37,719 nucleotides of DNA. Source: Candidatus Nitrosocosmicus sp. (GTDB taxonomy: Archaea > Thermoproteota > Nitrososphaeria > Nitrososphaerales > Nitrososphaeraceae). Below are positions 9,801 to 17,576 of the stretch, one piece after another. Where the stretch lies: positions 1-37,719 of the forward strand of contig JAKDMR010000001.1 in assembly GCA_030452275.1 (NCBI GenBank), in the 5' to 3' direction. Numbering within the stretch: position 1 is the first letter of the stretch; each line of letters opens with the position of its first letter. The notes beneath the pieces were generated by a model. That model did no database searches and was not told where the DNA came from. It worked only from the letters and a program-made list of their open reading frames with translations. The translations under genes and the position numbers were made by a program.

Positions 9801-10693
9801 AAAGAAATGTAACTTTGGGTCTGCCAAGACTTATTGAGCTGGTGGATGCAAGAAAGAAACCGGTTACCCCTACGATGGACATCTATCTTGATGATGAACA
9901 CAAATTATCCAGAGAGAAGGCCTTAGAAGTTGCAAAGAGGATTATTTTTACACGGATATCCGATCTAGTAAACAAAGTGGATACCGATTACAGCGGGAAT
10001 TTGTCATTTTTCTTCTCTGAAAAGAAGATAGCCGACAGAGGAACATCTATACAGGAAATCCATGAAGTTTTGAAAAGTTCTAAGAAAAGATACGAAGTTA
10101 CCATAAACGAAGATAGTCTTGTTATAAAAGTTTCCCTATCTCAAGAACCAGATGCTCAAACCTTACTAACACTACGAAATAAATTATTGAACGCGCGCGT
10201 TAAGGGTGTCCCAGATATCGAAAGGGTAACAATTGTAAAACAAAATGATGAATGGGTGATTCAGACAGCTGGTTCAAATTTGGCAAAAGTGGTCCTAGTA
10301 GAAGGAATAGACGTATCTAGAATCACTACAAACAATGTATTCGAAATATGGCAAACTCTTGGAATTGAAGCTGCAAGAACCGCACTAGTCAAAGAAGTAA
10401 CTAATACTTTGGAAGAGCAGGGTTTGGAAGTCGATATCCGACACATTATGTTAGTGGCAGATTTGATGACATCAAAGGGCTATTTACAACAAATCGGCCG
10501 TCACGGTATAGCAGGGACAAAGACTTCAGTATTGGCAAGGGCAGCTTTTGAAATTACCGTCCCAACGATTGCCAGGGCTGCACTTGAGGGTCAAGTTGAA
10601 CCATTAAAAGGAGTTACTGAAAATGTAATAGTCGGGGCGACTGTACCAGTTGGTACTGGAATGATTGATCTATATATGAGTGTCAAGGAATAG
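6899..10693 (+). CDS. rpoA: RNA polymerase subunit A, fused A' and A'' (Rpo1)
   Basis: Largest RNA polymerase subunit. It has the N-terminal zinc site (C61, C64, C71, H74), the clamp and switch regions, and the catalytic NADFDGDEMN with Mg-binding Asp459, Asp461 and Asp463. The bridge-helix/trigger-loop region follows, and the A'' part (about residue 940 on) carries EPGEAAGVVTAQSIGEPGTQ. In most archaea A' and A'' are separate genes; here they form one open frame of 1264 residues with no stop or restart at the usual split. An unsplit rpoA is a recognised thaumarchaeal character and dates the lineage well. The start ATG has GGAGG at 6886-6890, 8 nt upstream. The gene follows rpoB by 33 nt and precedes rpl30e by 8 nt, so all are likely one transcript. 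Confidence 0.98.
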   Translation: MNDESVKILDGIRFSIWSPVEVRKFSVTEVTAPETYDEDGMPVQGGLMDNRLGTLEPGQKCATCGNTSARCPGHFGHIELAEPVLHIAFIDDIHKLLLITCRSCNRIKLSNEDLEKYKNLRDSKAAYAVITLENVKDEIIEKAKKVKVCPHCQKEQYDLIFTKPTIFVEKTDVGENRLLPITIRERLLNVSNDDLILLGYDPKTARPEWFILQVLPVPPVTVRPSIILETGIRSEDDLTHKLVDIIRVNQRLKESKEAGTPPLIVQDLVDLLQYHVTTYFDNEVSGIPQAHHRSGRPLKTITQRLKGKEGRFRGSLSGKRVDFSSRTVISPDPNLTISDVGVPSDVAKKLTIPETVSSWNIDKLKNLVLNGPNNYPGANYIIRPDGVKIRLDYVTDRAAIADSIMNGYTVERHLMDGDVVIFNRQPSLHRMSIMAHNVRVLPYRTFRLHPAVCPPYNADFDGDEMNLHVPQSQEARAEAALLMRVQDQLISPRYGGPIIGGIRDFITGAFLLTKDETILTADEIANFAYLGGYSGPLPKPHLEKDGKAFFTGKQLFSLFLPKDFNFVITSKWNKASKLQGKDVVIKNGQLMSGVIDKASIGAEEPDSVLHRIAKDYGNDEAKKFLDAILIMLKTYITHKGFSYGYSDLWLSDETRKEIQDVIQKTYNKIDELIKQYHDGTLPLTRGLSPEEALELYVVNELSRARDRAGKIADRSFPDDNSGVIMASTGARGSTLNIGQMTAALGQQSIRGKRIIKGYRNRALPHFRPGDQNPDSKGFVKSNYRDGLNPIEFFFHAMGGREGLVDTAVRTQQSGYMQRRLINALEHLKIEYDLTVRDPHGNIIQYIYGDDGIDPAKSDHGDAVNITRLVESESVVDEGVKTSESEMKDLLMKFKEKMNLKLTQEIEAALLSFPLSKAGIKKVVHKIMDLFEKAMIEPGEAAGVVTAQSIGEPGTQMTLRTFHFAGVKERNVTLGLPRLIELVDARKKPVTPTMDIYLDDEHKLSREKALEVAKRIIFTRISDLVNKVDTDYSGNLSFFFSEKKIADRGTSIQEIHEVLKSSKKRYEVTINEDSLVIKVSLSQEPDAQTLLTLRNKLLNARVKGVPDIERVTIVKQNDEWVIQTAGSNLAKVVLVEGIDVSRITTNNVFEIWQTLGIEAARTALVKEVTNTLEEQGLEVDIRHIMLVADLMTSKGYLQQIGRHGIAGTKTSVLARAAFEITVPTIARAALEGQVEPLKGVTENVIVGATVPVGTGMIDLYMSVKE

Positions 10694-10701
10694 AGAATTA
10701 T

Positions 10702-11004
10702 ATGAATGAAAAGAAATTGGCAAAAATCCTAAAGGAGGGTGTAAAAAATAACAAGATAAAGACCGGGTATAAAGAAGTATTGCAGTATATCAAAGGGACA
10801 AAGTTAGTTATACTTTCAAAGACTTTGACCCCTGAAAAAGAAGAAAAAATAAAGAAGTCCGCCGAAGAAAGTGCGATTTCTGTAATCTCTTACCCCGGAA
10901 ATTCTGTACTCCTCGGAAGGCTTTGCAGCTTATCGTATGGGACCAGTGTGGTTTCATTAAAAAACGTCTCGGATGAAGAAGTAAAAGAGTTAATTAGTAG
11001 CTAA
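10702..11004 (+). CDS. rpl30e: Ribosomal protein L30e
   Basis: A 100-residue member of the L7Ae/L30e/S12e RNA-binding family, part of the large ribosomal subunit. Visible family features are the N-terminal KILKEGVKNNKIKTGYKEVL helix region and the GNSVLLGRLC plus SYGTSVVSL segment in the C-terminal half. It lies 8 nt after rpoA, as in the conserved archaeal rpo-L30e-nusA-S12-S7 order. It is the last gene before a 170-nt gap with a new promoter, so it closes the first operon. Confidence 0.95.
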   Translation: MNEKKLAKILKEGVKNNKIKTGYKEVLQYIKGTKLVILSKTLTPEKEEKIKKSAEESAISVISYPGNSVLLGRLCSLSYGTSVVSLKNVSDEEVKELISS

Positions 11005-11128
11005 TTATTTCTACATTTTCTGCGGAAATCTGATCAAAAAATACGTCGGTTTCTCCTTTTATTATTACTTGTATTTCCTAAGTATTTGTCTTAAAATAGA
11101 CTTAAATTGGGATAACTTTGAGAGAATT

Positions 11129-11137
11129 ATTTATACT
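11129..11137 (+). promoter_or_regulatory. TATA-like box for nusA-rps12-rps7
   Basis: ATTTATAC lies about 26 nt before position 11160. Transcription would begin near the upstream TTG (11160), leaving a short leader before the ATG at 11175. This suggests nusA-rps12-rps7 can be expressed apart from the polymerase genes. Confidence 0.5.
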
Positions 11138-11174
11138 TGGATGAATTATTCTTTTATTATTGGGTGCATATGAA

Positions 11175-11645
11175 ATGAGTGAAAAAATTAAGTTATCTCC
11201 AGATGAGTTTCGATTATTATCGTTATTTCAGACAGTCACGACCGCTGATGCCCGCGACTGTATAATTGATGAAAAGATGGAACGTGTAATTTTTGTTGTA
11301 AATAGAGGACAAATGGGAATGGCAATTGGCAAAGGAGGGTCCAATATTAAGCAGCTACAGAACGTGATTAACAAGAAAATAGAATTGGTTGAACATTCTG
11401 AGAATCCAACTGATTTTGTCAAAAATATTTTCAATTCAAATATTATTCAAGAAATTCGTATAAACGATCGTCTGGATGGGACCAAAATAGCCCTAGTTGT
11501 TGCAGATGCAAAGAAAAAGGGACTAGTCGTGGGTAAAGATGGAAGGAATGTTGACAAAGCGCGACTACTCGCAAAGAGATATTTCAATATTACGAACGTG
11601 CTTGTAATTAGTCCGGAACAATTAATTAAAAGTGAAAAGATGTGA
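11175..11645 (+). CDS. nusA: Archaeal NusA-like transcription factor with two KH domains
   Basis: The 156-residue protein carries two KH RNA-binding domains and lacks the N-terminal domain and S1 domain of bacterial NusA, as is normal in archaea. The first KH GxxG loop is in MAIGKGGSNIK and the second in VVGKDGRNVDKA. It is expected to bind RNA or the transcription complex; the archaeal role in termination or antitermination is not well settled. I prefer ATG 11175 (MSEKIKLSPDEF) over TTG 11160, which adds five residues, though the TATA spacing would permit the TTG as a leaderless start. Rps12 begins 6 nt downstream. Confidence 0.93.
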   Translation: MSEKIKLSPDEFRLLSLFQTVTTADARDCIIDEKMERVIFVVNRGQMGMAIGKGGSNIKQLQNVINKKIELVEHSENPTDFVKNIFNSNIIQEIRINDRLDGTKIALVVADAKKKGLVVGKDGRNVDKARLLAKRYFNITNVLVISPEQLIKSEKM

Positions 11646-11651
11646 TATTTA

Positions 11652-12089
11652 TTGAGTAAATCACCGTTAGGATTATTCTCGGGTAGAGTTTTGAAAACCA
11701 AACGAAAGCGTTCCCGATGGTCAAACAAGTATTATAAACGTAGAATGCTTATGTTAGATAAGAAAGCTAATCCGTTGGAGGGTGCTCCACAGGCCAGAGG
11801 TATTGTATTAGAAAAGGTCGGAATCGAATCAAAACAGCCTAATTCTGCAGTCCGCAAATGTGTAAGGGTACAATTAATAAAAAATGGAAAATCAATTACT
11901 GCATTTTTGCCACGCGACGGTGCGCTAAACTTTGTGGATGAACACGATGAAGTAGTATTGGAAGGGATAGGAGGCTCAATGGGTGGTGCAATGGGTGATA
12001 TCCCAGGGGTTAGATGGCAAGTATTCAAAGTGAATGGTGTATCCCTTAATCAATTGGTAAGAGGAAAGAAGGAGAAACCAAGGCGATAA
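11652..12089 (+). CDS. rps12: Ribosomal protein S12 (uS12)
   Basis: Small-subunit protein at the decoding centre. The 145-residue chain shows the diagnostic KQPNSAVRKCVRVQLIKNG block and the archaeal/eukaryal-type tail GDIPGVRWQVFKV, with a basic N terminus. The start is TTG at 11652, 6 nt after nusA. Rps7 begins 2 nt after its stop, so translation is probably coupled. Confidence 0.97.
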   Translation: MSKSPLGLFSGRVLKTKRKRSRWSNKYYKRRMLMLDKKANPLEGAPQARGIVLEKVGIESKQPNSAVRKCVRVQLIKNGKSITAFLPRDGALNFVDEHDEVVLEGIGGSMGGAMGDIPGVRWQVFKVNGVSLNQLVRGKKEKPRR

Positions 12090-12091
12090 AA

Positions 12092-12700
12092 ATGAGTGGA
12101 AAAGAACAAGTAAATATGCTCCTATTCAACAAATGGGATACGAGATCTATTGAGATTGTTGATGAAGGGCTGAAAAATGTAATCCATCTACATCCCTCAA
12201 TGACAATACCGGTAACCTTTGGACGTCATGAGCATCAGAGATTAAAAAAAGCAGAGGTCAATATAATTGAACGTCTGGTTAACAAGCTTATGCATTTTGG
12301 AAAAAGATATGCTAAGAATACGGGACGAATGGGTGGCAAAAAGACAAAGGTTATGAACGTCGTAAAAACTGCACTCGAAATCATATCAATAGAGACCGGT
12401 AAAAATCCTGTAGAATTACTAATAAGGGCAATAGAAAATGCAGCACCAAATGAGGATACAACCAGAATAGTTTATGGTGGTGTGGTTTATCATGTTTCGG
12501 TTGATGTTTCACCTTTAAGAAGGGTGGACCTAGCTTTGCGATTCATTGCAGAGGGGGTACGCGAGTCGACTTATTCTTCACCTCAAGCCATGGAAGAGGT
12601 CCTTGCCAGAGAAATAATGTTAGCCTCTGAGAACGACATGAACAGTTATGCAATAAAAAAGAAAAATGAGCAGGAAAGGATTGCAATGTCATCTAGATGA
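12092..12700 (+). CDS. rps7: Ribosomal protein S7 (uS7)
   Basis: Small-subunit assembly protein that binds the 3' domain of 16S rRNA. The 202-residue chain has the archaeal N-terminal extension, FGKRYAKNTGRMGGKK in the middle and the conserved NPVELLIRAIENAAP plus PLRRVDLALRFIAEG segments. In many archaea the next gene is elongation factor 1A; here an unrecognised 375-residue gene follows instead. Confidence 0.97.
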   Translation: MSGKEQVNMLLFNKWDTRSIEIVDEGLKNVIHLHPSMTIPVTFGRHEHQRLKKAEVNIIERLVNKLMHFGKRYAKNTGRMGGKKTKVMNVVKTALEIISIETGKNPVELLIRAIENAAPNEDTTRIVYGGVVYHVSVDVSPLRRVDLALRFIAEGVRESTYSSPQAMEEVLAREIMLASENDMNSYAIKKKNEQERIAMSSR

Positions 12701-12741
12701 TTAAAAATTCTCGCTTTCTACCATTTATTTAGTGACATTCA

Positions 12742-13869
12742 ATGAGTGGCAAAGATGACTATATTTTTAATAAGCAGAATTTATTAACTACACAATCCGG
12801 CAGAAAAATTTTTAAGAGTGGTTTGATCAGGGACAAAAAATATGCTTCGTTCAAATTCTATCTTAATAAATCAAAAAAAGAGTATGATGGATTTGTACAA
12901 AGATATAAAGATGGAATTTGTGGGTTAATAAAATCCGATCCTTCCCCTATTCAGACGCATAGGGATTTCATAGAGGGTATTGGTGGAACTCATGAATTAG
13001 AGCTTGCTCCGCAAGAAATTGAAACACTAAAGTCAAAGATGGAAGATCCGGCTGATTTGTTTGACCGGATCGATAGGATACTGAATTCTAATTTTATAAA
13101 AATGACTTTTCCCGTATTTTATGCTCTTTTTGATGGTTACGCTCAAAGTACAGGATTAAATAGTGAAAAAATAAGAAATAATGTGATAGATGGACATTTG
13201 ATTGCCATAGATCTGAGCGAGCCCATGGATAGGATTTTGGATAAAGACGAAGACCTTGATTATCTTGAAGACTACAAATTCATTAATCCATACATACTTT
13301 TGTTGGCAAAACAAAAAATAAGTGAAACAGCACCTGGAGTACTCGAAGAATTTCAATCTGGTTTTAATGACGCCCTTTTAGGTCAACAAATCGATTACGA
13401 ATTGAAAACCAAAAAACTTGAACTTACTTACGATAATTTAGAACAAAGTTACAAGAAATACCGATCAGTTCTAGGAACAGCAGGTAGAAATATGAGTCTC
13501 AATCAACGACCATTGTCAGAAATCTATTATATAGGTATGGCAAAAGCTGCAGAGTGTGTGGGTTGTGGAAATGAAATCCAAGATGCAATTGTTACTAAGG
13601 GAATCAAGTCACCCTCGTGGCCTCTTTTTTATTCAAACCTTACTCACGATGTGAAATCAGGATTCAGGCTAACCTTAGAAAAGAGTAAATCATATTTATC
13701 TGAGGCATCCTTGGCTTTAGAAATGCTCGATAATGATATAATGATAAAACCCTTTCTCGAATTTTTATTCTTAACCGTTAGTCATTACAATGAATTCTGG
13801 TATAGAGAGCTTGTAACCAAAAGGGCAGACCTCCTACATAAGTTTCAGAACGAATTAGATAAAAAATAA
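12742..13869 (+). CDS. Unrecognised 375-residue protein between rps7 and rfcL
   Basis: I do not recognise this family. The protein looks soluble, mostly helical and charged, with no signal peptide or membrane helix. The N-terminal third is lysine-rich (KKYASFKFYLNKSKKEYDGF), the middle has an acidic DKDEDLDYLEDYKF patch, and a CxxC (AAECVGCGNE) lies near residue 273. It is not the primase large subunit, which is present at 32736. It sits 41 nt after rps7 and 33 nt before the clamp-loader subunit, in the same orientation, so a link with replication or translation is possible but not shown. Codon use is like the neighbours, and the frame is intact over its length, so it is a real gene. Confidence 0.75.
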   Translation: MSGKDDYIFNKQNLLTTQSGRKIFKSGLIRDKKYASFKFYLNKSKKEYDGFVQRYKDGICGLIKSDPSPIQTHRDFIEGIGGTHELELAPQEIETLKSKMEDPADLFDRIDRILNSNFIKMTFPVFYALFDGYAQSTGLNSEKIRNNVIDGHLIAIDLSEPMDRILDKDEDLDYLEDYKFINPYILLLAKQKISETAPGVLEEFQSGFNDALLGQQIDYELKTKKLELTYDNLEQSYKKYRSVLGTAGRNMSLNQRPLSEIYYIGMAKAAECVGCGNEIQDAIVTKGIKSPSWPLFYSNLTHDVKSGFRLTLEKSKSYLSEASLALEMLDNDIMIKPFLEFLFLTVSHYNEFWYRELVTKRADLLHKFQNELDKK

Positions 13870-13902
13870 TTTTTGTTTTAAGGAGATGAGTCATAAGAAA
13901 TT

Positions 13903-15144
13903 ATGTGGATAGAAAAATATCGAGTGAGCGAATTTGACGGTTTTTTTGGAAATGAAAAATCAAGGCACATAATAATAAACTGGCTAAAAAATTGGATTAA
14001 GGGAACAAAACCACTTCTAATCGTAGGTCCTCCAGGAACTGGAAAGACTTCGTTCGTTAATTCATTGGCAAAATTACTGGATCTTGATTTGATCGAACTA
14101 AATGCAAGTGATCTTCGGAATAAAATTAATTTGGAGACTATTATCAATCCGATCCTAATAAACAATAGTATTTTTGGAAAACAGATGCTGTTGTTTTTAG
14201 ATGAAGTAGATGGCATCTCCGGAAGGGATGATTATGGTGGAATGCCATTCTTGTCAAACATATTAAAGAATTCTGACGTTCCGATAATCATGGCCTCCAA
14301 TTCAAAGAGTTTTAAGATGAAAGACATTATAAAAAATTGTAAGCTTGTTGAATTTAGACCATTGTCGTCATTTGCAAGTTATATGTTGCTCCAAAATGTC
14401 ATGAGGATGGAAAGAAGGGATTTAGAAAGTTCGGATCAATTTAAAATTATTGATCAAAGTCGGGGCGATGCCCGGACTCTTTTGAATACTTTGCAAGCGA
14501 AGCTGGAAGGAGAGGTTAATTCAGATGGTAACACCGGCAGTGAATTATCAATTGAGGACTGTATCAACAAATTTTTTAGTCTAACTGACATTTCACTAGC
14601 AAAACAAATATTGATAACATCCTCAATTCGTTATTCAACTCCAAAATATGGTTTTACCTCAGAGGAACGTAGCAAAGATTTCTTAAATGCTTTGTATACT
14701 AGCATTGTTAGCAGCGAGAGAAATATACAATCAGATGATTTGGCAAATATACTTGACAAGCTTTCGGAGATTGACTTATTCATAAATAGGATTTATGAAA
14801 AACGAAACTGGAGATTACTAAGATATGCCAACGACTTGTTACTCCAGAAATTATTTAAGATTAGTAGAGATAAGGCTATAGAATATAACCAATATTCTGT
14901 TCCCTTTTCATCAATGGGCCCAATATTTATGAGGGGACAATCACTAAGACCTCTTAGAACGGAACTGTCAAAGATTTTTCATACAAGCGTATCCAAAATT
15001 GGACTTTTCTATTATTCCAACTTCATTGAGATTTTGAAAAATCTGGCGATTCAAGATATTGATTTTGATAGTCCTGATACATTAAAGTTAAATGAAGTCA
15101 TAAACAAGGAAATTTTTAAACAATCAAGCAAAACAAAACTTTAA
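13903..15144 (+). CDS. rfcL: Replication factor C large subunit (clamp loader)
   Basis: AAA+ ATPase that, with the small RFC subunit, loads the PCNA ring onto primer-template DNA. The N terminus MWIEKYRVSEFDGFFGN matches the family start. Walker A is GPPGTGKTS (about residue 43), Walker B is LLFLDEVDG, sensor 1 is IIMASNS and the SRGDART motif gives sensor 2. The C-terminal collar region is shorter and less conserved, and at 413 residues the protein lacks an obvious C-terminal PCNA-binding motif such as QxxLxxFF, which many archaeal RfcL proteins have. AAGGAG at 13880-13885 is rather far (17 nt) from the ATG, but no nearer in-frame start fits. Confidence 0.93.
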   Translation: MWIEKYRVSEFDGFFGNEKSRHIIINWLKNWIKGTKPLLIVGPPGTGKTSFVNSLAKLLDLDLIELNASDLRNKINLETIINPILINNSIFGKQMLLFLDEVDGISGRDDYGGMPFLSNILKNSDVPIIMASNSKSFKMKDIIKNCKLVEFRPLSSFASYMLLQNVMRMERRDLESSDQFKIIDQSRGDARTLLNTLQAKLEGEVNSDGNTGSELSIEDCINKFFSLTDISLAKQILITSSIRYSTPKYGFTSEERSKDFLNALYTSIVSSERNIQSDDLANILDKLSEIDLFINRIYEKRNWRLLRYANDLLLQKLFKISRDKAIEYNQYSVPFSSMGPIFMRGQSLRPLRTELSKIFHTSVSKIGLFYYSNFIEILKNLAIQDIDFDSPDTLKLNEVINKEIFKQSSKTKL

Positions 15145-15182
15145 ACAATGGTTCTGATTCTCATACGTAAATAGATTCTATT

Positions 15183-15635
15183 ATGGACAACGACCCCTTA
15201 CTAGCCCGTGATTGGATAAAGATGAATATGAAATTTCCAGGTTTTTGTTTAATTTGCAAACAGAGGATCCACTCAGCAGAGATGGGTTATTGGTCGAGGA
15301 CAGCTAAATCAATCCTCCATTTAGATTGTTATAACCTTTCTGGTCTTGATACTAAAAAAAATCAAAATTCGCTAAACAACAAAACGGTTCAGAGCCAAAA
15401 AAATGCGGACAACCTGTTGGCTGACTTTATCACACAACGAGAAAATAAGGAAAAGTGTTTCATATGCCGTAGTCAAATTGATTTTCAAGATAGTCTGGTA
15501 TTGACACTATTAAAACTTGAAAAAAATATTAGTACTCTGGAAACAATTTTTTGTTCAACTTGTTTATCTCGCTCAGATCCTCACATATTTGAAGAATACA
15601 AACATGCCTTCTCAAAAAATCTAAAATCCGCTTAG
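15183..15635 (+). CDS. Small protein with two predicted zinc-binding sites
   Basis: Unknown family, 150 residues. The N-terminal half has FCLICKQRI, then SAEMGYWSRTAKSILHLDCYN, giving a CxxC followed by H and C at the spacing of a PARP- or LIM-like treble-clef finger. The C-terminal half repeats the idea with KCFICRSQI and FCSTCLSRS. A polar, low-complexity linker (about residues 55-80) separates them. It lies 38 nt after rfcL in the same direction. Two metal sites suggest a nucleic-acid or protein adaptor role. That is inference. Confidence 0.65.
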   Translation: MDNDPLLARDWIKMNMKFPGFCLICKQRIHSAEMGYWSRTAKSILHLDCYNLSGLDTKKNQNSLNNKTVQSQKNADNLLADFITQRENKEKCFICRSQIDFQDSLVLTLLKLEKNISTLETIFCSTCLSRSDPHIFEEYKHAFSKNLKSA

Positions 15636-15670
15636 CATAATTTTACATAACTTTTTAAAAAGATTAAAAT

Positions 15671-15678
15671 GTATAATC
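15671..15678 (+). promoter_or_regulatory. TATA-like box for the 76-residue gene
   Basis: GTATAATC is centred about 28 nt before the ATG at 15703, fitting a leaderless transcript and supporting both the start and independent expression. Confidence 0.45.
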
Positions 15679-15702
15679 CTATACAATCTCATCTAGTGAT
15701 AT

Positions 15703-15933
15703 ATGTTGTCAAGTGAGTATGAGTATAACGTTAGTAAACTCTTGGCAGAAAAAGTAAAAAGATTACAAGACTTGCAAAATTCAGATAAATCTTCTAATTA
15801 TGAAAAAGATTTCTTAAGGATGGAAATCGAAACCCTTGAATCCTTATATGAAAATTACAATCTGGGGTTAAATTATTTTAGACGAGCTAAGGGAGGCAGG
15901 AATGGGTTGCGTGAACTTCGAGATAAGGACTAG
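15703..15933 (+). CDS. Small charged helical protein
   Basis: A 76-residue protein of unknown family, rich in Glu, Lys and Leu. The pattern KLLAEKVKRLQDLQN and FLRMEIETLESLYENY suggests a helical hairpin or short coiled coil, with a basic GGRNG segment before the C terminus. A well-placed TATA box upstream supports expression. It precedes the carboxylase operon but has its own promoter, so no functional link is implied. Confidence 0.6.
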   Translation: MLSSEYEYNVSKLLAEKVKRLQDLQNSDKSSNYEKDFLRMEIETLESLYENYNLGLNYFRRAKGGRNGLRELRDKD

Positions 15934-15982
15934 TTAAGACGCATGGTTCCTAAAATGAATAAGCAATTATTCATAGCAAAAT

Positions 15983-15993
15983 CTATATTTAAT
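15983..15993 (+). promoter_or_regulatory. TATA box for the carboxylase operon
   Basis: CTATATTTAAT is centred about 32 nt before the ATG at 16020, predicting a very short leader. Confidence 0.5.
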
Positions 15994-16019
15994 ACTGTTA
16001 AGGATTAAAAACATAATAT

Positions 16020-17564
16020 ATGCGTGAGGAAAAACTAAAACAATATTACGACCGAAAACACAGTGCTGAAGCAGGTGGAGGTCCAGATAAAGTTGAAGCT
16101 CAGCATTCCAAGGGAAAGCTAACTGCGAGAGAGCGCATAAATCTTTTATTAGATCCAAATACATTTACTGAAATTGACAAATTTGTAACTCATCGAGGTG
16201 ATGATCCTGAAGTAAAAAAATATTATGGTGATGGTTTAATAACTGGTTTTGGAACCATTAGCGGTAGGCAAGTGTTCATCTACGTTTATGATTTTACTGT
16301 TTTGGGCGGTTCGCTAGGAGAAATGGCCGGAAAAAAAGTATCCAAAGTTATGACACTCGCACTAAAGGTAGGATGTCCTATTATTGGTATTCTTGATTCA
16401 GGCGGGGCTAGGATCCAGGAAGGTGTATCAAGCCTAGACGGTTATGGTGATATTTTTCTAAAGAATGCTCTTGCCTCAGGTGTTATACCACAAATCACTG
16501 CCAGTATTGGACCATGCGCTGGTGGGGCTGTATATTCCCCAGCGATGACGGATTTTGTCATAATGGTTGAAAATGTGGGCCAAATGTTTGTAACAGGACC
16601 AGAGGTAGTAAAAGAAGTCCTTAGTCAAGAAGTTACCTTCGAGGAATTGGGAGGTGCTAGAACTCATGCTACAAAATCGGGAGTTGCAAACTTCGTAGCG
16701 AAGGACGAGGTTGATTGTATGGATAAGATTAAAACATTGCTCTCTTACCTTCCTCAAAATAATAAAGAAGAACCTGAAATTTTAGCAGATGACGCTGACG
16801 ACCCTAACCGTTTGGATCCTAATTTGATAAAGGTATTGCCTGACAATCCATATCAATCTTATGATATGAAGGAAATCATTACTTCTATTGTTGATAACGG
16901 GGTTTTCTTCGAGGTTCATGAACTCTTTGCGGAAAACATAGTGGTTGGATTTGCGAGGATGGGAGGTAGATCTGTGGGTATTATTGCAAATCAGCCTTTA
17001 TTTTTAGCTGGTGCATTAGACATCCATTCTTCTAATAAGGCTGCAAGATTTGTTAGATTTTGTGACTCGTTTAATATTTCCATAATCACCCTTGTAGATA
17101 CCCCTGGATATTTACCAGGAGCTGACCAAGAGCACAATGGTATTATCAGACATGGGAGCAAACTTCTATTTGCCTATTGTGAGGCAACCGTTCCAAAAAT
17201 TACCTGTATTATCGGCAAAGCATATGGGGGGGCTTATATTGCGATGGGAAGCAAAAATCTTGGGACTGATTTGAACATCGCATGGCCAACAGCTGAAATC
17301 GCAGTATTAGGGCCAGAAGCAGCTATTACTATTATGCATAGGAAAAGTCTAAAAGATTCTACCGATGCAGCAAGCAAAAAGAAAAGTTTGGCAAAAGAGT
17401 ATCGAAACAAGTTTGCAAACCCATACATAGCTGCGGAAAGGGGAACGATTGACTCTGTAGTTGATCCAATGGAAACCAGACCTTTAATAATAAGCGCCCT
17501 CAATGCCCTTTCTAACAAAAAAGAGAACAGACCATGGAAAAAGCATGGAAATATTAATTTATAG
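16020..17564 (+). CDS. pccB: Acetyl-/propionyl-CoA carboxylase, carboxyltransferase subunit
   Basis: Carboxyltransferase of the biotin-dependent carboxylase that makes malonyl-CoA and methylmalonyl-CoA; in thaumarchaea this bifunctional enzyme serves both carboxylation steps of the 3-hydroxypropionate/4-hydroxybutyrate cycle. The 514-residue chain has both crotonase-like halves: KGKLTARERINLLLD at the start, GGARIQEGVSSLDGYGDIF and GPCAGGAVYSPAMTDF in the first half (oxyanion holes and CoA site), and VDTPGYLPGADQEHNGIIRHG plus GKAYGGAYIAMGSK in the second. The two partner subunits follow at 12 and 6 nt spacing, so the enzyme is encoded as one operon. Acyl-CoA preference cannot be read with certainty from sequence. 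Confidence 0.94.
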   Translation: MREEKLKQYYDRKHSAEAGGGPDKVEAQHSKGKLTARERINLLLDPNTFTEIDKFVTHRGDDPEVKKYYGDGLITGFGTISGRQVFIYVYDFTVLGGSLGEMAGKKVSKVMTLALKVGCPIIGILDSGGARIQEGVSSLDGYGDIFLKNALASGVIPQITASIGPCAGGAVYSPAMTDFVIMVENVGQMFVTGPEVVKEVLSQEVTFEELGGARTHATKSGVANFVAKDEVDCMDKIKTLLSYLPQNNKEEPEILADDADDPNRLDPNLIKVLPDNPYQSYDMKEIITSIVDNGVFFEVHELFAENIVVGFARMGGRSVGIIANQPLFLAGALDIHSSNKAARFVRFCDSFNISIITLVDTPGYLPGADQEHNGIIRHGSKLLFAYCEATVPKITCIIGKAYGGAYIAMGSKNLGTDLNIAWPTAEIAVLGPEAAITIMHRKSLKDSTDAASKKKSLAKEYRNKFANPYIAAERGTIDSVVDPMETRPLIISALNALSNKKENRPWKKHGNINL

Positions 17565-17576
17565 TTAGGTGATTGG

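Noticed and set aside
12742..13869. Primase large subunit as an identity for the 375-residue gene
   Set aside because: It lacks the four-cysteine Fe-S pattern, and a clear PriL is encoded at 32736-33812.
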